DNA of 64,000 nucleotides from UBA9659 sp965208605 (GCA_965208605.1 OZ242345.1:2728001-2792000), one strand, 5' to 3'. Shown: positions 1 through 8,482, counted from the first letter of the stretch. Notes: generated from the letters alone by a model not told the origin. Made by a program: numbers and translations.

Positions 1-1171
1 GCATATGCAGTGGTGCCGGTCCAGGCGTCACTGGACAAATAACTGCATCGAAATTGCTCAGAAATCGTCGGACACGCAAACGAAACTCGAAAAACCTTTT
101 CTGTGTTTCGAAAAAATCTGCCACACTAAGTGGCTTGCCGAACCCGTTCAATAGCGTCCTAAACTGCGCGTGGTGTCGATCATTGCTACCTTCGAGATCT
201 TGCCTTGTTCGAATTCCACCATCCGCACCGACCATAGTAAAAAAGATCTCTGTGGCGTCTTTTACATCCGGAGGTGATACTTCGAAAACTGCAGCCCCTG
301 CTTTTTCGAGCGCGATGATGGAAGCAGCGATTGCTGTTTTGGTTTCTTGACTGCTCTTTGCGAGCCCATCATCGCAATAAAACCCAATCCGCAGCTCGCG
401 CAAATCAACCTCGCGATGATCACCCATAGCAGAAATAGAGGCGTAGGGATCGATACCATCCGGACCAGCCATAATTGGCAGTAACAATGCAAGGTCCTCA
501 ATATACCGAGCCATTGGTCCAATGCACATCATATCCCGATAGCCCGTATCGCGAGTGTAAGGCCAATGACCTGTATCTGGTATTCTTCCAACTGTCGGGC
601 GTATTCCCACAGTGCCACAGTAATGGCTGGGTACACGTATCGAACCTCCGCCATCGACACCAATTCCTACCAACGTCGCGTCAGCTCCTAGCAATGCTGC
701 TTCGCCACCTGTTGATCCACCTGGCGTACGGTCGACATCGATAGGATTGTTTGTTCTACCAAATAGGGCGTTGTCGGTCTCATAGGAAGACGAATACTCT
801 GGCAGGTTGGTTTTTCCGATGAGGATCGCCCCGGCGGCACGCAGTCGAGCGATTGATGATGCATCCTTTGTTGGTAGATAGTTTTCGCGAGCATACGAAC
901 CACCTGTAGCCTTAAAACCAATCACATCTATTGAGTCTTTAACGGTAATCGGCAAGCCTTCGAGTGATCTTGCGTCGCCATTTTGACGATGTTTGTCTGC
1001 CATTTTGGCTTCCGCCATGGATTGTTCACGATCCATGGCTATCATTGCGTTAATGGAGGGATTTACTGCTTCAATCCGTTCGATGACTGACTGCATCAGC
1101 TCCGCAGAGCTAATCTGCTTTGAATTTAGCAGGCGTAGCGTTTCCACAGCCGAAGGATTGGTGTCACTCAT
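1..1171 (-). CDS. Amidase signature family protein (3' end beyond window)
   Basis: Hydrolase of the amidase signature family, which cleaves carboxamides or transfers the ammonia; the substrate cannot be told from sequence. About 390 codons are visible, open to the left edge with no stop. The Ser-cisSer-Lys triad is kept: Lys in PITVKDSID, the cis-Ser in GGSTGGEAAL (GGSSGG is commoner) and the nucleophile Ser in DGGGSIRVPS. The start ATG overlaps the stop of the upstream EthD-type gene by 8 nt, so the two look translationally coupled and may act on one catabolic pathway. GatA is less likely, because no gatC or gatB lies next to it and the partner is an EthD protein. Family assignment is sure; function is not. 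Confidence 0.85.
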   Translation of the reverse strand, partial: MSDTNPSAVETLRLLNSKQISSAELMQSVIERIEAVNPSINAMIAMDREQSMAEAKMADKHRQNGDARSLEGLPITVKDSIDVIGFKATGGSYARENYLPTKDASSIARLRAAGAILIGKTNLPEYSSSYETDNALFGRTNNPIDVDRTPGGSTGGEAALLGADATLVGIGVDGGGSIRVPSHYCGTVGIRPTVGRIPDTGHWPYTRDTGYRDMMCIGPMARYIEDLALLLPIMAGPDGIDPYASISAMGDHREVDLRELRIGFYCDDGLAKSSQETKTAIAASIIALEKAGAAVFEVSPPDVKDATEIFFTMVGADGGIRTRQDLEGSNDRHHAQFRTLLNGFGKPLSVADFFETQKRFFEFRLRVRRFLSNFDAVICPVTPGPAPLHM

Positions 1172-1871
1172 TGTCACGAGCGAATATCAGTGTTCTTAGC
1201 ATTGCGTGATGCGAATTGTAGCCGAAGGACTTAAATTGCTCGCTATCTGCGCGAATGGCAGGCATTGCGTCAGAGTCCAGTGCCAGCACCAACGTCTCTA
1301 AATCATCAAAAACAACTTCGTTGCCAATGATTATTGCGTCGTTCGGGACTTCGCCAACATTCTCGTAATTGATCGGCAAATAGCACAATACGTTTTGAAT
1401 GCCAGGTAGCTTCGCTAACACGGGTGGGTGGTTCTTTGTATAGAACTCCACGAACTCCGCTTGGTTTGTGACAGGACCGTAGTATCGCACGACGAATGAC
1501 AATGGCGATGTTCGCGGAGGTGGTAGATCATGGTTTGGTATTGGGTAATGGGCGGTTTCGAAAAACTCTAAGTTAACTTTTTCGAAATTTCCTGAGAGTT
1601 CATCAGGCTCTTTGAGTAGCTGATGAAATTCGTCCGAACTTACTAGTGCTTGCGCTGCTGCCAGTGATTTGACCTCTATTTCAATCATACCGGTTGGTGA
1701 TGGAACGTCATCCATTCTGGGGACATCACCAGGATATGGTTCGTAGTACTCTACTATTTCGACTTTTGGATTACCCATTAGCATGTCGAGTGGCTCATGT
1801 AGATAGTATTTTTTCAGATTCGCTGGAGATAGTCCGAGAGCCCATACGGTGACAAAAATCGTTACTTTCAC
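1164..1871 (-). CDS. EthD / dimeric alpha-beta barrel domain protein
   Basis: A 235-residue protein with two ferredoxin-like halves, as in dimeric alpha-beta barrel proteins. The second half carries the EthD-like stretch FYTKNHPPVLAKLPG, with the conserved N-H-P-P and the later K-L-P-G. Members are small oxygenases, isomerases or helper proteins in breakdown of ethers, aromatics and terpenes. The start is GTG, with GGAGG six bases upstream. The stop lies inside the amidase start, so the pair is an operon. No signal peptide or membrane segment is seen. The reaction is unknown; a role next to the amidase in degrading an organic amide is inference. Confidence 0.7.
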   Translation of the reverse strand: MKVTIFVTVWALGLSPANLKKYYLHEPLDMLMGNPKVEIVEYYEPYPGDVPRMDDVPSPTGMIEIEVKSLAAAQALVSSDEFHQLLKEPDELSGNFEKVNLEFFETAHYPIPNHDLPPPRTSPLSFVVRYYGPVTNQAEFVEFYTKNHPPVLAKLPGIQNVLCYLPINYENVGEVPNDAIIIGNEVVFDDLETLVLALDSDAMPAIRADSEQFKSFGYNSHHAMLRTLIFARDNE

Positions 1872-2256
1872 TCAGTGCCTCCAGTAGTTGTTGCTTGAAA
1901 TTGCCATAGGAGTTTCGGTTTTTAGGGCTAAATCCCTAGGCAAACATTCGTGTAGATCCGACCAGATTTAACGGGAATGCGCATATTTTGTTTCTTTCTT
2001 GGGAAATCGCCAATGAATATGCAGTATACACTATAATCAAACTGGCAACATAGAGAGAGATGCATCCGTATTCAAGACTGCAATAAAATTAGGGTCATGA
2101 CCCAAATTAAACTATAACAGTTTAGCTGTAAGCTCTAACTTGGATTTGTAACTAACTTGGATTTGTATGATGCAACCGGGGATCTGTGCCATATCTAGCT
2201 GAGCTGATGCAGACATGACCGCCTCCATGACATGACCGCGTCTTGGGCAAGGAAGG
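1872..2256. other. Divergent intergenic region with a perfect dyad and a short tandem repeat
   Basis: No gene is seen in this 385-bp gap between the divergent EthD gene and birA. It holds a perfect 12-bp palindrome, GGGTCATGACCC, at 2092-2103. It also holds two exact 16-bp copies of CTAACTTGGATTTGTA at 2135-2150 and 2152-2167. The dyad could be an operator for the EthD-amidase operon, which is inference only. Confidence 0.5.
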
Positions 2257-3105
2257 ATGATAATGCGTGATGGTGCCCTGGAAGCTGAACCTATACTTGC
2301 TGCCCTGAAAAGCAGGTGTTCGGCTGACCATTACCAGCGGGTTGCGTTGGAAATTCATGCTCGCATCGGTTCCACCAATAGTCATGTGATGGCGAAACTG
2401 GATGTCCATGAGGACACTATTCATCTTTGCCTGGCGGAAATGCAAACCGCGGGTCGGGGGCGCCGGGGCCGGTCCTGGGTCAGCCCATCAGGGAAGAATA
2501 TCTACCTGAGTATCGGGCTATTTATCAAGCGAACCCTGGCAGACCTCGGTGGTCTCTCACTGGTGTCTGGTATTTGCGTGGTGGAGGTCTTACGGCGACT
2601 TGGAATCCGGGACGCAGGCCTTAAATGGCCCAACGATCTGTTGCTGGAAGGGGGTAAGTTGGGCGGGCTACTGGTGGAATTGCATACCCCGGCTTTAAGT
2701 AAAAAAGAGGCGGACAAAAAAGACTTGCCGGGCATAGGTGTGGTCATTGGCATAGGTATCAATCTTGCCTTGAGTCCTGATGAAGCAAGTTTAATTGAGC
2801 AGCCCTGGAGTCAACTTTCTTCTCGGCTGGAGGTGTCCCGTAACCAACTAGCGGGCGAGTTGGTGGGGGAAATACTGACCGCCATTGAGGCTTTTACTGC
2901 TGCTGGCTTTGCGCCCTTTATGGACCTGTGGCGTGAATACAATCTCTATGCGGGCAAGGAAGTTGAAGTCTTAAGCGGTGAGCAGCGGCTCCGCGGCATA
3001 GATAGAGGCGTGAATGGCAAAGGGAATCTGTTGCTGGACACTGAGACAGGTTTGGTGGAATGTCAGTCGGGAGAGGTCAGTATGAGGCTTCTAGATACGC
3101 CCTAA
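2257..3105 (+). CDS. birA: Biotin-[acetyl-CoA-carboxylase] ligase, without DNA-binding domain
   Basis: Activates biotin to biotinyl-5'-AMP and attaches it to the carrier lysine of acetyl-CoA carboxylase in the cytoplasm. The central domain shows GSTNSH (about residue 38), the nucleotide/biotin loop GRGRRGRSW (about 67-75) and KWPNDLL (about 124), followed by the small SH3-like C-terminal domain. Length is 282 residues against about 320 for E. coli BirA. The missing part is the N-terminal winged helix, so this copy should not repress biotin genes. Two in-frame ATGs occur at 2257 and 2263; GGAAGG at 2251-2256 is better spaced for 2263. Its place just upstream of the tRNA-tuf cluster is typical of gammaproteobacteria. 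Confidence 0.92.
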   Translation: MIMRDGALEAEPILAALKSRCSADHYQRVALEIHARIGSTNSHVMAKLDVHEDTIHLCLAEMQTAGRGRRGRSWVSPSGKNIYLSIGLFIKRTLADLGGLSLVSGICVVEVLRRLGIRDAGLKWPNDLLLEGGKLGGLLVELHTPALSKKEADKKDLPGIGVVIGIGINLALSPDEASLIEQPWSQLSSRLEVSRNQLAGELVGEILTAIEAFTAAGFAPFMDLWREYNLYAGKEVEVLSGEQRLRGIDRGVNGKGNLLLDTETGLVECQSGEVSMRLLDTP

Positions 3106-3338
3106 TGCTGTTTTCAGCAGCCCTTACTGAAGTAGCCCTCTTTTAATAGGGGGTGATAGGGGGTGAAAGGCACTGCATCTCGTCAAAATTCAGTCGTTAA
3201 AATTCGTGTCGTTAAAATTCGTTGAAACTACTCTGAAATTGCAGTAGTATTCGCACCGCTCTTGCCAGGGTCCCGGGTTTTCTGCTTCTCGCTAAGTCGG
3301 TTTTTGATGCTTGCTGATGATATTTATTCTGGTGCATT

Positions 3339-3367
3339 TTGCTAGCGCTACGAGAATGTCATTATTT
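3339..3367 (+). promoter_or_regulatory. Possible promoter for the tRNA-tuf cluster
   Basis: TTGCTA at 3339-3344 and TTATTT at 3362-3367 are separated by 17 bases. They are followed by a G/C-rich stretch of the kind found at stringently controlled stable-RNA promoters, and they lie 25 bases before the first tRNA. The -10 match is weak, so this is tentative. Confidence 0.3.
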
Positions 3368-3392
3368 TTCTGCCCGGAATTATCGTCATCAT

Positions 3393-3468
3393 GCCGCTAT
3401 AGCTCAGTTGGTAGAGCAACTGATTTGTAATCAGTAGGTCCCGAGTTCGACTCTTGGTGGCGGCACCA
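3393..3468 (+). tRNA. tRNA-Thr(TGT)
   Basis: Full cloverleaf: acceptor stem GCCGCTA with its partner before an encoded CCA, D-arm AGCTCAGTTGGTAGAGC, anticodon stem CTGAT/ATCAG with anticodon TGT, and T-loop TTCGACT. First of four tRNAs ahead of tuf, the order of the E. coli thrU-tyrU-glyT-thrT-tufB operon. Confidence 0.97.
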
Positions 3469-3624
3469 ACGGCTCCTCAGGACAGTAGTTAGAACATAGT
3501 AGCACTCTTCTTTTATGTAAATTGTTTTATGTGTGAGGTTGGTAGCAGGGCGTAGCAGGAATTAATCGTCAAAATTTGGTTTGACAAGCATGCGTCTCAT
3601 AGGCAGAATTTGGCGCCACTTTTC

Positions 3625-3708
3625 GGAGGGGTACCTGAGTGGTCAAAGGGATCAGACTGTAAATCTGACGCGCGAGCTTCGGTGGTTCGAATCCACCCCC
3701 CTCCACCA
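3625..3708 (+). tRNA. tRNA-Tyr(GTA)
   Basis: Class II tRNA of 84 nt with a long variable arm, anticodon stem CAGA/TCTG with anticodon GTA, T-loop TTCGAAT and encoded CCA. Second in the tuf-linked tRNA cluster. Confidence 0.97.
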
Positions 3709-3760
3709 GAGAAGCTCGCAGATGGTGCTGTCAGAGTCGTGTTTAGCAGGGCGGGTAGAT

Positions 3761-3950
3761 GAGCCCTCAGCGGGAGCCCTCAGCGGTTTATAAAGAAGTT
3801 ATATAAGGAGCCCTCAGCGAGAGCCCTCAGCGGTTTTATAAAGAAGTTATATAAGGAGCCCTCAGCGGTTTATAAGGAGCCCTCAGCGAGAGAGCCCTCA
3901 GCGGTTTATAAAGAGAGTCATATAAAGAGTAATAAAGAGTCCTCAGCGGC
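3761..3950 (+). repeat. Minisatellite between tRNA-Tyr and tRNA-Gly
   Basis: Eight copies of the core CCTCAGCG lie in about 190 bp, mostly within GAGCCCTCAGCGG. Several alternate with an A/T-rich block such as TTTATAAAGAAGTTATATAAG. Together with its flanks this fills the 340-bp gap between two tRNAs that should share one primary transcript. No open frame of note is present. The unit differs in spacing from copy to copy, which rules out a CRISPR array. Confidence 0.85.
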
Positions 3951-4048
3951 TTGTATGTAAAGAATGATATGAGCGGGCTCTTGCATGCCAAGCACAAAAC
4001 AAGTGCAAGGTAGCAATAGCCAGACAAGCAATAGTCGGACAAGCAATG

Positions 4049-4122
<74 letters not shown>

Positions 4123-4159
4123 GGAAGGTTTCTGTCCGGAAGAAGTGTTATGAAATTGC

Positions 4160-4235
<76 letters not shown>

Positions 4236-4261
4236 TCTGCCAAGCGTGAGAAAGTGCAAAA

Positions 4262-4309
4262 TAGTGTGACTGATAGCGTGACCAATAGCGTGACTAATAG
4301 TGTGACCAG
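4262..4309 (+). repeat. 12-bp tandem repeat, four copies, in the tuf leader
   Basis: Four imperfect 12-bp units of the form TAGYGTGACYRA stand in a row between tRNA-Thr and tuf. They fall in the transcribed leader, where the tRNA part is processed away from the tuf message. Confidence 0.8.
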
Positions 4310-4365
4310 TGCAAGCAACCAGGCGTTTTTAACGTCCAGATGACTAGTGATGAGGAGTAATCTGA

Positions 4366-5559
4366 ATGTCCAAAGAGAAGTTTGAGCGGGTCAAACCGCA
4401 CCTGAATGTAGGCACCATCGGTCATGTTGACCATGGTAAAACCACCCTGACGGCAGCGATCACCAAGGTCTGCTCGGAAGTCCATGGCGGCGGCGAGTTC
4501 CAGGCTTTTGACGCGATTGATAATGCCCCAGAGGAACGAGAGCGCGGTATTACGATTGCAACCTCGCATGTTGAATACGATTCCGCTAAGCGGCACTACG
4601 CCCATGTTGACTGCCCAGGGCACGCAGATTATGTGAAGAACATGATCACTGGTGCGGCTCAGATGGACGGGGCAATTCTGGTAGTTTCCGCCGCTGATGG
4701 CCCCATGCCGCAGACTCGCGAGCATATTCTGCTGTCCAAGCAGGTAGGCGTGCCGCATATAGTGGTCTTCCTCAACAAGGCAGACATGGTTGATGACCAG
4801 GAACTCGTGGAGTTGGTGGAGATGGAAGTGCGCGAGTTGCTGGATCAGTATGAATTCCCTGGTGATGATACGCCGATCATCGTTGGTAGCGCCCTGAAGG
4901 CGCTGGAAGGTGACGCCTCGGAGATGGGCACCCAGGCAATATTGAAACTGGTAGAAACGCTAGATGAATACATTCCAGAGCCGAAGCGGAATATTGACCA
5001 GCCGTTTTTGATGCCCATAGAAGATGTCTTCTCTATATCGGGACGGGGGACGGTAGTGACCGGCCGAATTGGTCGCGGCATCATTAATGTGGGTGATGAA
5101 ATGGAAATTGTCGGTATCAGAGACACCCAAAAGACCACCTGTACGGGCGTAGAGATGTTCCGCAAGTTGCTAGATGAAGGACGAGCGGGAGAGAATGTCG
5201 GCATCCTGCTACGTGGCACCAAGCGGGAAGAAGTGGAGCGGGGTCAGGTGCTCGCGGCACCGGGTTCCATTACTCCGCACACGAAGTTTGACGGCGAGGT
5301 TTATGTCCTATCCAAGGACGAGGGCGGTCGCCACACGCCATTTTTTAAGGGCTATAAGCCACAGTTTTTCTTTGAGACCACCGATGTCACCGGCTCCGTA
5401 GAATTGCCAGAAGGTACGGAAATGGTAATGCCTGGCGATAATGTGACCATGTCAGTTGAACTGATAGCACCTATAGCCATGGAGGAAAATCAGCGTTTTG
5501 CTATTCGTGAAGGTGGGCGAACAGTGGGTGCTGGGGTCGTTACGAAGATCAATCAGTAA
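4366..5559 (+). CDS. tuf: Elongation factor Tu
   Basis: GTPase that delivers aminoacyl-tRNA to the ribosomal A site. At 397 residues it has the usual length. G1 is GHVDHGKTT (about residues 19-27), the switch region holds RERGITIATSHVEY, G3 is DCPGHADYVKNM, G4 is NKADM and G5 is GSALKALEG; two beta-barrel domains follow. The start has a GAGGAG ribosome site nearby. It follows four tRNA genes as in the E. coli tufB operon and is followed by tRNA-Trp. The match is so strong that no other reading is plausible. Confidence 0.99.
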   Translation: MSKEKFERVKPHLNVGTIGHVDHGKTTLTAAITKVCSEVHGGGEFQAFDAIDNAPEERERGITIATSHVEYDSAKRHYAHVDCPGHADYVKNMITGAAQMDGAILVVSAADGPMPQTREHILLSKQVGVPHIVVFLNKADMVDDQELVELVEMEVRELLDQYEFPGDDTPIIVGSALKALEGDASEMGTQAILKLVETLDEYIPEPKRNIDQPFLMPIEDVFSISGRGTVVTGRIGRGIINVGDEMEIVGIRDTQKTTCTGVEMFRKLLDEGRAGENVGILLRGTKREEVERGQVLAAPGSITPHTKFDGEVYVLSKDEGGRHTPFFKGYKPQFFFETTDVTGSVELPEGTEMVMPGDNVTMSVELIAPIAMEENQRFAIREGGRTVGAGVVTKINQ

Positions 5560-5614
5560 CGGCTCGGCATTGATATTACCATTGATATTACACTAGTCAG
5601 GATACGTCGGGTTT

Positions 5615-5690
5615 AGGCCAGTAGCTCAATCGGCAGAGCGGCGGTCTCCAAAACCGCAGGTTGGGGGTTCGATTCCCTCCTGGCCTGCCA
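5615..5690 (+). tRNA. tRNA-Trp(CCA)
   Basis: A 76-nt cloverleaf: acceptor stem AGGCCAG with its partner before an encoded CCA, anticodon stem GCGGT/ACCGC around CTCCAAA (anticodon CCA), T-loop TTCGATT. It lies between tuf and secE, a common place for it in gammaproteobacteria. Confidence 0.97.
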
Positions 5691-5722
5691 TCCCTTTTGA
5701 GAGCGAGCCTAGCAAAGGAACA

Positions 5723-6091
5723 ATGAGTATAAAACCGGAAACGCAGGAATATCGGCTGGACCCTGCCAAGTGGGTGGTCATTCTGGCGATTGTCGCTGGG
5801 GGTATTTACGCTAATTCCTATTATGCCGTTGTGGAGCCGCTGTATCGGGCACTGGCGGGGTTGGGCATGGCCGGGCTTGTGATCGCGATCATGTTGCAGA
5901 CCGAGCGGGGTGCTGCCGTCTGGTCTTTAGCACGGGAAGCGAGAGTTGAGATTAGGAAGGTCGTTTGGCCGACGCCACAGGAAACGAGCCAAACCACGGT
6001 GATAGTCGTCCTGGTGGTCATATTCGTCGCCTTGATTCTTTGGGCACTTGATTCGGGGCTCAGCTGGGGGGTGCGCGGTGTTATCGGCTAG
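5723..6091 (+). CDS. secE: Preprotein translocase subunit SecE
   Basis: Membrane subunit of the SecYEG channel. 122 residues (E. coli 127) with three hydrophobic segments: about 18-34, 41-59 and 92-112. The hallmark amphipathic cytoplasmic helix EVRKVVWPTPQE-like sequence (here EIRKVVWPTPQET) comes just before the last segment, which is the functionally essential one. The position between tRNA-Trp and nusG is the expected one. Confidence 0.97.
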   Translation: MSIKPETQEYRLDPAKWVVILAIVAGGIYANSYYAVVEPLYRALAGLGMAGLVIAIMLQTERGAAVWSLAREARVEIRKVVWPTPQETSQTTVIVVLVVIFVALILWALDSGLSWGVRGVIG

Positions 6092-6112
6092 GTTGGGGGA
6101 AGGGAGCAGATA

Positions 6113-6646
6113 GTGGATAAGCGCTGGTATGTCGTCCATGCCTATTCGGGCTATGAAAAGCAAGTCATGCGTGCCCTGAAGGAACGGATAGATTTGTCTG
6201 GCTTCGCGGAGAAGTTCGGGGAAGTCCTCGTCCCTACCGAAGAAGTGGTCGAAATGAAAGCCGGGAAGAAACGCCGTAGCGAGCGAAAATTCTTCCCCGG
6301 CTATGTACTGGTTGAGATGGCACTGGATGATGATACCTGGCATCTGGTCAAGGAAACACCACGGGTGATGCGATTTGTCGGTGGCAAGGCAGAAGAGCCG
6401 GCGGCGATCACTAATCAGGAAGCCGATATCATTCTCCAACGGGTGCAAACAGGCAGTGAACATGCAACACCCAAGACGGTCTATGAGGCGGGCGAGCTGA
6501 TCAGAATTGTTGACGGGCCCTTCAATGACTTCAATGGTCTTGTGGAAGAAGTCAACTATGAGAAGAATCGCTTGCAGGTGTCAGTGATGATATTTGGTCG
6601 CTCAACGCCGGTTGAATTGGATTTTGATCAGGTAGAGAAGGGCTAG
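6113..6646 (+). CDS. nusG: Transcription termination/antitermination factor NusG
   Basis: Binds the RNA polymerase clamp through its N-terminal domain and Rho or ribosomal S10 through its C-terminal KOW domain. 177 residues. It opens with MDKRWYVVHAYSGYEKQ, typical of NusG; the KOW part is around residues 125-175 (DGPFNDFNGLVEEV). Start is GTG with GGGAG upstream, 21 nt after the secE stop. Co-transcribed with secE and the L11 operon. Confidence 0.98.
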   Translation: MDKRWYVVHAYSGYEKQVMRALKERIDLSGFAEKFGEVLVPTEEVVEMKAGKKRRSERKFFPGYVLVEMALDDDTWHLVKETPRVMRFVGGKAEEPAAITNQEADIILQRVQTGSEHATPKTVYEAGELIRIVDGPFNDFNGLVEEVNYEKNRLQVSVMIFGRSTPVELDFDQVEKG

Positions 6647-6678
6647 ACAGGGTCCGCATCAAGCGGGAGGAAGTTACT

Positions 6679-6710
6679 ATGGCAAAAAGAAATCATGGCA
6701 AAAAAAACGA
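6679..6710 (+). repeat. 16-nt duplication of the rplK initiation region with a mini-ORF
   Basis: The start of rplK is doubled with a 16-nt period: ATGGCAAAAAGAAATC precedes the true ATGGCAAAAAAAACG. The ribosome site GGGAGGAAG near 6664 is well placed for the first ATG (6679), not for rplK at 6695. The first ATG is out of frame and opens an 11-codon peptide, MAKRNHGKKND, that stops within rplK. Ribosomes may need to re-initiate or slide back to make L11. Confidence 0.7.
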
Positions 6711-7132
6711 TTGAGGCCTATATCAAATTGCAGGTTGCTGCCGGCAAGGCGAATCCAAGCCCGCCGGTGGGCCCCGCCCTGGGTCAGCATGGTTTGAATA
6801 TCATGGAGTTTTGCAAGGCATTCAATGCCGAGACCCAGTCTCTGGAAGCGGGTCTGCCTATACCGGTGGTGCTCACGGTGTATAGCGACAAGAGTTTCAC
6901 CTTCATCAAGAAAACACCCCCCGCCTCCGTATTGTTGATGAAGGCAGCCGGTATCTCCAAGGGTAGCCCCGAACCGCATGTGGAGAAGGTAGGCAAGGTG
7001 ACGCGCGCCCAACTGGAAGAAATAGCGACCACCAAGATGCCTGACCTGACGGCAAAGGATATGGATGCGGCGGTGCGAACCATCGCGGGGAGCGCCCGAG
7101 CTTCCGGCATAGAAACAGAAGGTGTGGTGTAA
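6695..7132 (+). CDS. rplK: 50S ribosomal protein L11
   Basis: Component of the GTPase-associated centre that binds 23S rRNA and helps factor-dependent steps and the stringent response. 145 residues; near the N-terminus it has KLQVAAGKANPSPPVG, the proline-rich hinge, and GQHGLNIMEFCKAFN. The stop codon abuts the ATG of rplA, so L11 and L1 are coupled. In E. coli, L1 represses this mRNA at a site before rplK. Here that leader carries a 16-nt duplication with an upstream start codon (see the repeat at 6679). Confidence 0.98.
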   Translation: MAKKTIEAYIKLQVAAGKANPSPPVGPALGQHGLNIMEFCKAFNAETQSLEAGLPIPVVLTVYSDKSFTFIKKTPPASVLLMKAAGISKGSPEPHVEKVGKVTRAQLEEIATTKMPDLTAKDMDAAVRTIAGSARASGIETEGVV

Positions 7133-7828
7133 ATGGCAAGACTGACAAAAAAAGCCCGTGCCTATCAAGAAAAGATAGATGCTGGCAAATTTTACCCGGT
7201 AGCCGAGGCCGTCTCGTTGCTCAATGAGCTCTCTGGGGTGAAATTCAAAGAATCTATGGATATCAGTATCAACCTAGGCATTGATCCGAAAAAGTCAGAC
7301 CAGGTAGTGCGCGGTGCCACTGTCTTGCCGCATGGGACTGGCAAGCAGGTGCGCGTGGCCGTCTTTGCTCAGGGCGACAAGGCAAATGAGGCGGCGGCGG
7401 CGGGTGCTGAGCTGGTGGGTATGGATGATCTCGCCACTAGTGTCAAGGCAGGGAAGTTGGATTTTGATCTAGTCATCGCCACCCCGGACACCATGCGAAT
7501 CGTGGGTCAGTTAGGGCAAATTCTGGGACCTAGAGGTTTGATGCCCAACCCTCGTCTCGGCACGGTGACCATGGATGTTGGTGCAGCCGTCACCAATGCC
7601 AAGGCAGGGCAGGTGAGATACCGAACAGATAAAAACGGCATCGTCCACGGTGGCATTGGCAGAGTTGGTTTTGAACCGGCAAGCATCAAGGAAAATATCG
7701 AAGCATTGATTAATGATTTGAAGAAAGTAAAACCCGCATCGGCAAAGGGCACCTACATTAAAAAAATCGTGCTCTCCACCACTATGGGCGCCGGTATTCC
7801 GATTGATCAAGCGTCATTGGATATTTAA
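7133..7828 (+). CDS. rplA: 50S ribosomal protein L1
   Basis: L1-stalk protein that helps release E-site tRNA; in many bacteria it is also the translational repressor of its own operon. 231 residues, the usual length. Signature stretches include RGATVLPHGTGK and GPRGLMPNPRLGTVT. It begins right after the rplK stop, with no spacer. Confidence 0.98.
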   Translation: MARLTKKARAYQEKIDAGKFYPVAEAVSLLNELSGVKFKESMDISINLGIDPKKSDQVVRGATVLPHGTGKQVRVAVFAQGDKANEAAAAGAELVGMDDLATSVKAGKLDFDLVIATPDTMRIVGQLGQILGPRGLMPNPRLGTVTMDVGAAVTNAKAGQVRYRTDKNGIVHGGIGRVGFEPASIKENIEALINDLKKVKPASAKGTYIKKIVLSTTMGAGIPIDQASLDI

Positions 7829-7857
7829 TAAACGCCATTTTGCGCGGATGCCAGGGA

Positions 7858-7930
7858 CTTTGTATATAAGAGCTTTGTACATAAGAGATTTGTACATAAG
7901 CACTTTGTATATAAGCACTTTGCATATAAA
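7858..7930 (+). repeat. Tandem repeat in the L1-L10 intergenic leader
   Basis: About five imperfect units of roughly 15-17 bp of the form CTTTGTAYATAAGCA follow one another directly before the rplJ ribosome site. This is the stretch where the L10(L12) autoregulatory leader is expected in gammaproteobacteria. Confidence 0.8.
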
Positions 7931-7942
7931 AACAAGGAGTAG

Positions 7943-8482
7943 ATGACTGTGCCCATAGGGAGCGAAGAGAAACAAGCCATCGTGGCGGAGGTGCATGCCA
8001 CAGCGGGTAAGGCACTCTCAGCGGTGATGGCAGATTACCGAGGGGTTTCTGTCGGTGCTATGACGCAGCTCAGGAAGCAAGCCCGTGCCGCGGGGGTACA
8101 GGTGCGGGTGGTGCGCAATAGGCTTGCGAAAAGAGCCTTTGAGGGCACCGATTTCGCGTGTATGAATGAGATGTTTTCTGGACCGAGTATTCTTGCGTTT
8201 TCATTAGAAGAACCCGGCGCGGGGGCGAGGATTTTCCAAGCCTTCGCCAAGGAAAACAAGGCGTTTGAAATCAAAGCCTTGAGCATCGGCGGGGCTCTGT
8301 TGCCCGCCACTCAGATAGAGGTGTTGGCGCAACTCCCGACACGGGATGAAGCCCTGTCGAGCATGCTGGCTGTCATGCTTGCTCCCGTTACTAGCCTGGC
8401 AAGAAGCCTGCAAGATCTGCCGGGAAGAATCACCCGGGTGGTTGCTGCCCTAAGGGATCAGAAGCAGTCAACAGCAGATTAA
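7943..8482 (+). CDS. rplJ: 50S ribosomal protein L10
   Basis: Stalk base protein: the N-terminal part binds 23S rRNA beside L11 and the C-terminal helix carries L7/L12 dimers. 179 residues, a little longer than E. coli L10 (165). Typical features are the N-terminal KQAIVAEVH and ADYRGVSV stretches. AAGGAG lies 7 bases before the ATG. The 114-bp leader is filled by a tandem repeat, so if the usual L10-L12 feedback exists here its RNA target must be rearranged. Confidence 0.97.
   Translation: MTVPIGSEEKQAIVAEVHATAGKALSAVMADYRGVSVGAMTQLRKQARAAGVQVRVVRNRLAKRAFEGTDFACMNEMFSGPSILAFSLEEPGAGARIFQAFAKENKAFEIKALSIGGALLPATQIEVLAQLPTRDEALSSMLAVMLAPVTSLARSLQDLPGRITRVVAALRDQKQSTAD

Noticed and set aside
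80..125. Possible frameshift near the left edge of the amidase gene at T-runs
   Set aside because: Recounting the runs (5 and 6 bases) keeps one open frame to the window edge, ending in conserved FDAVICPVTPGPAP.
3761..3950. Candidate CRISPR array
   Set aside because: Repeat units are short (8-13 bp core) and irregularly spaced, spacers are not unique, and no cas genes are present.
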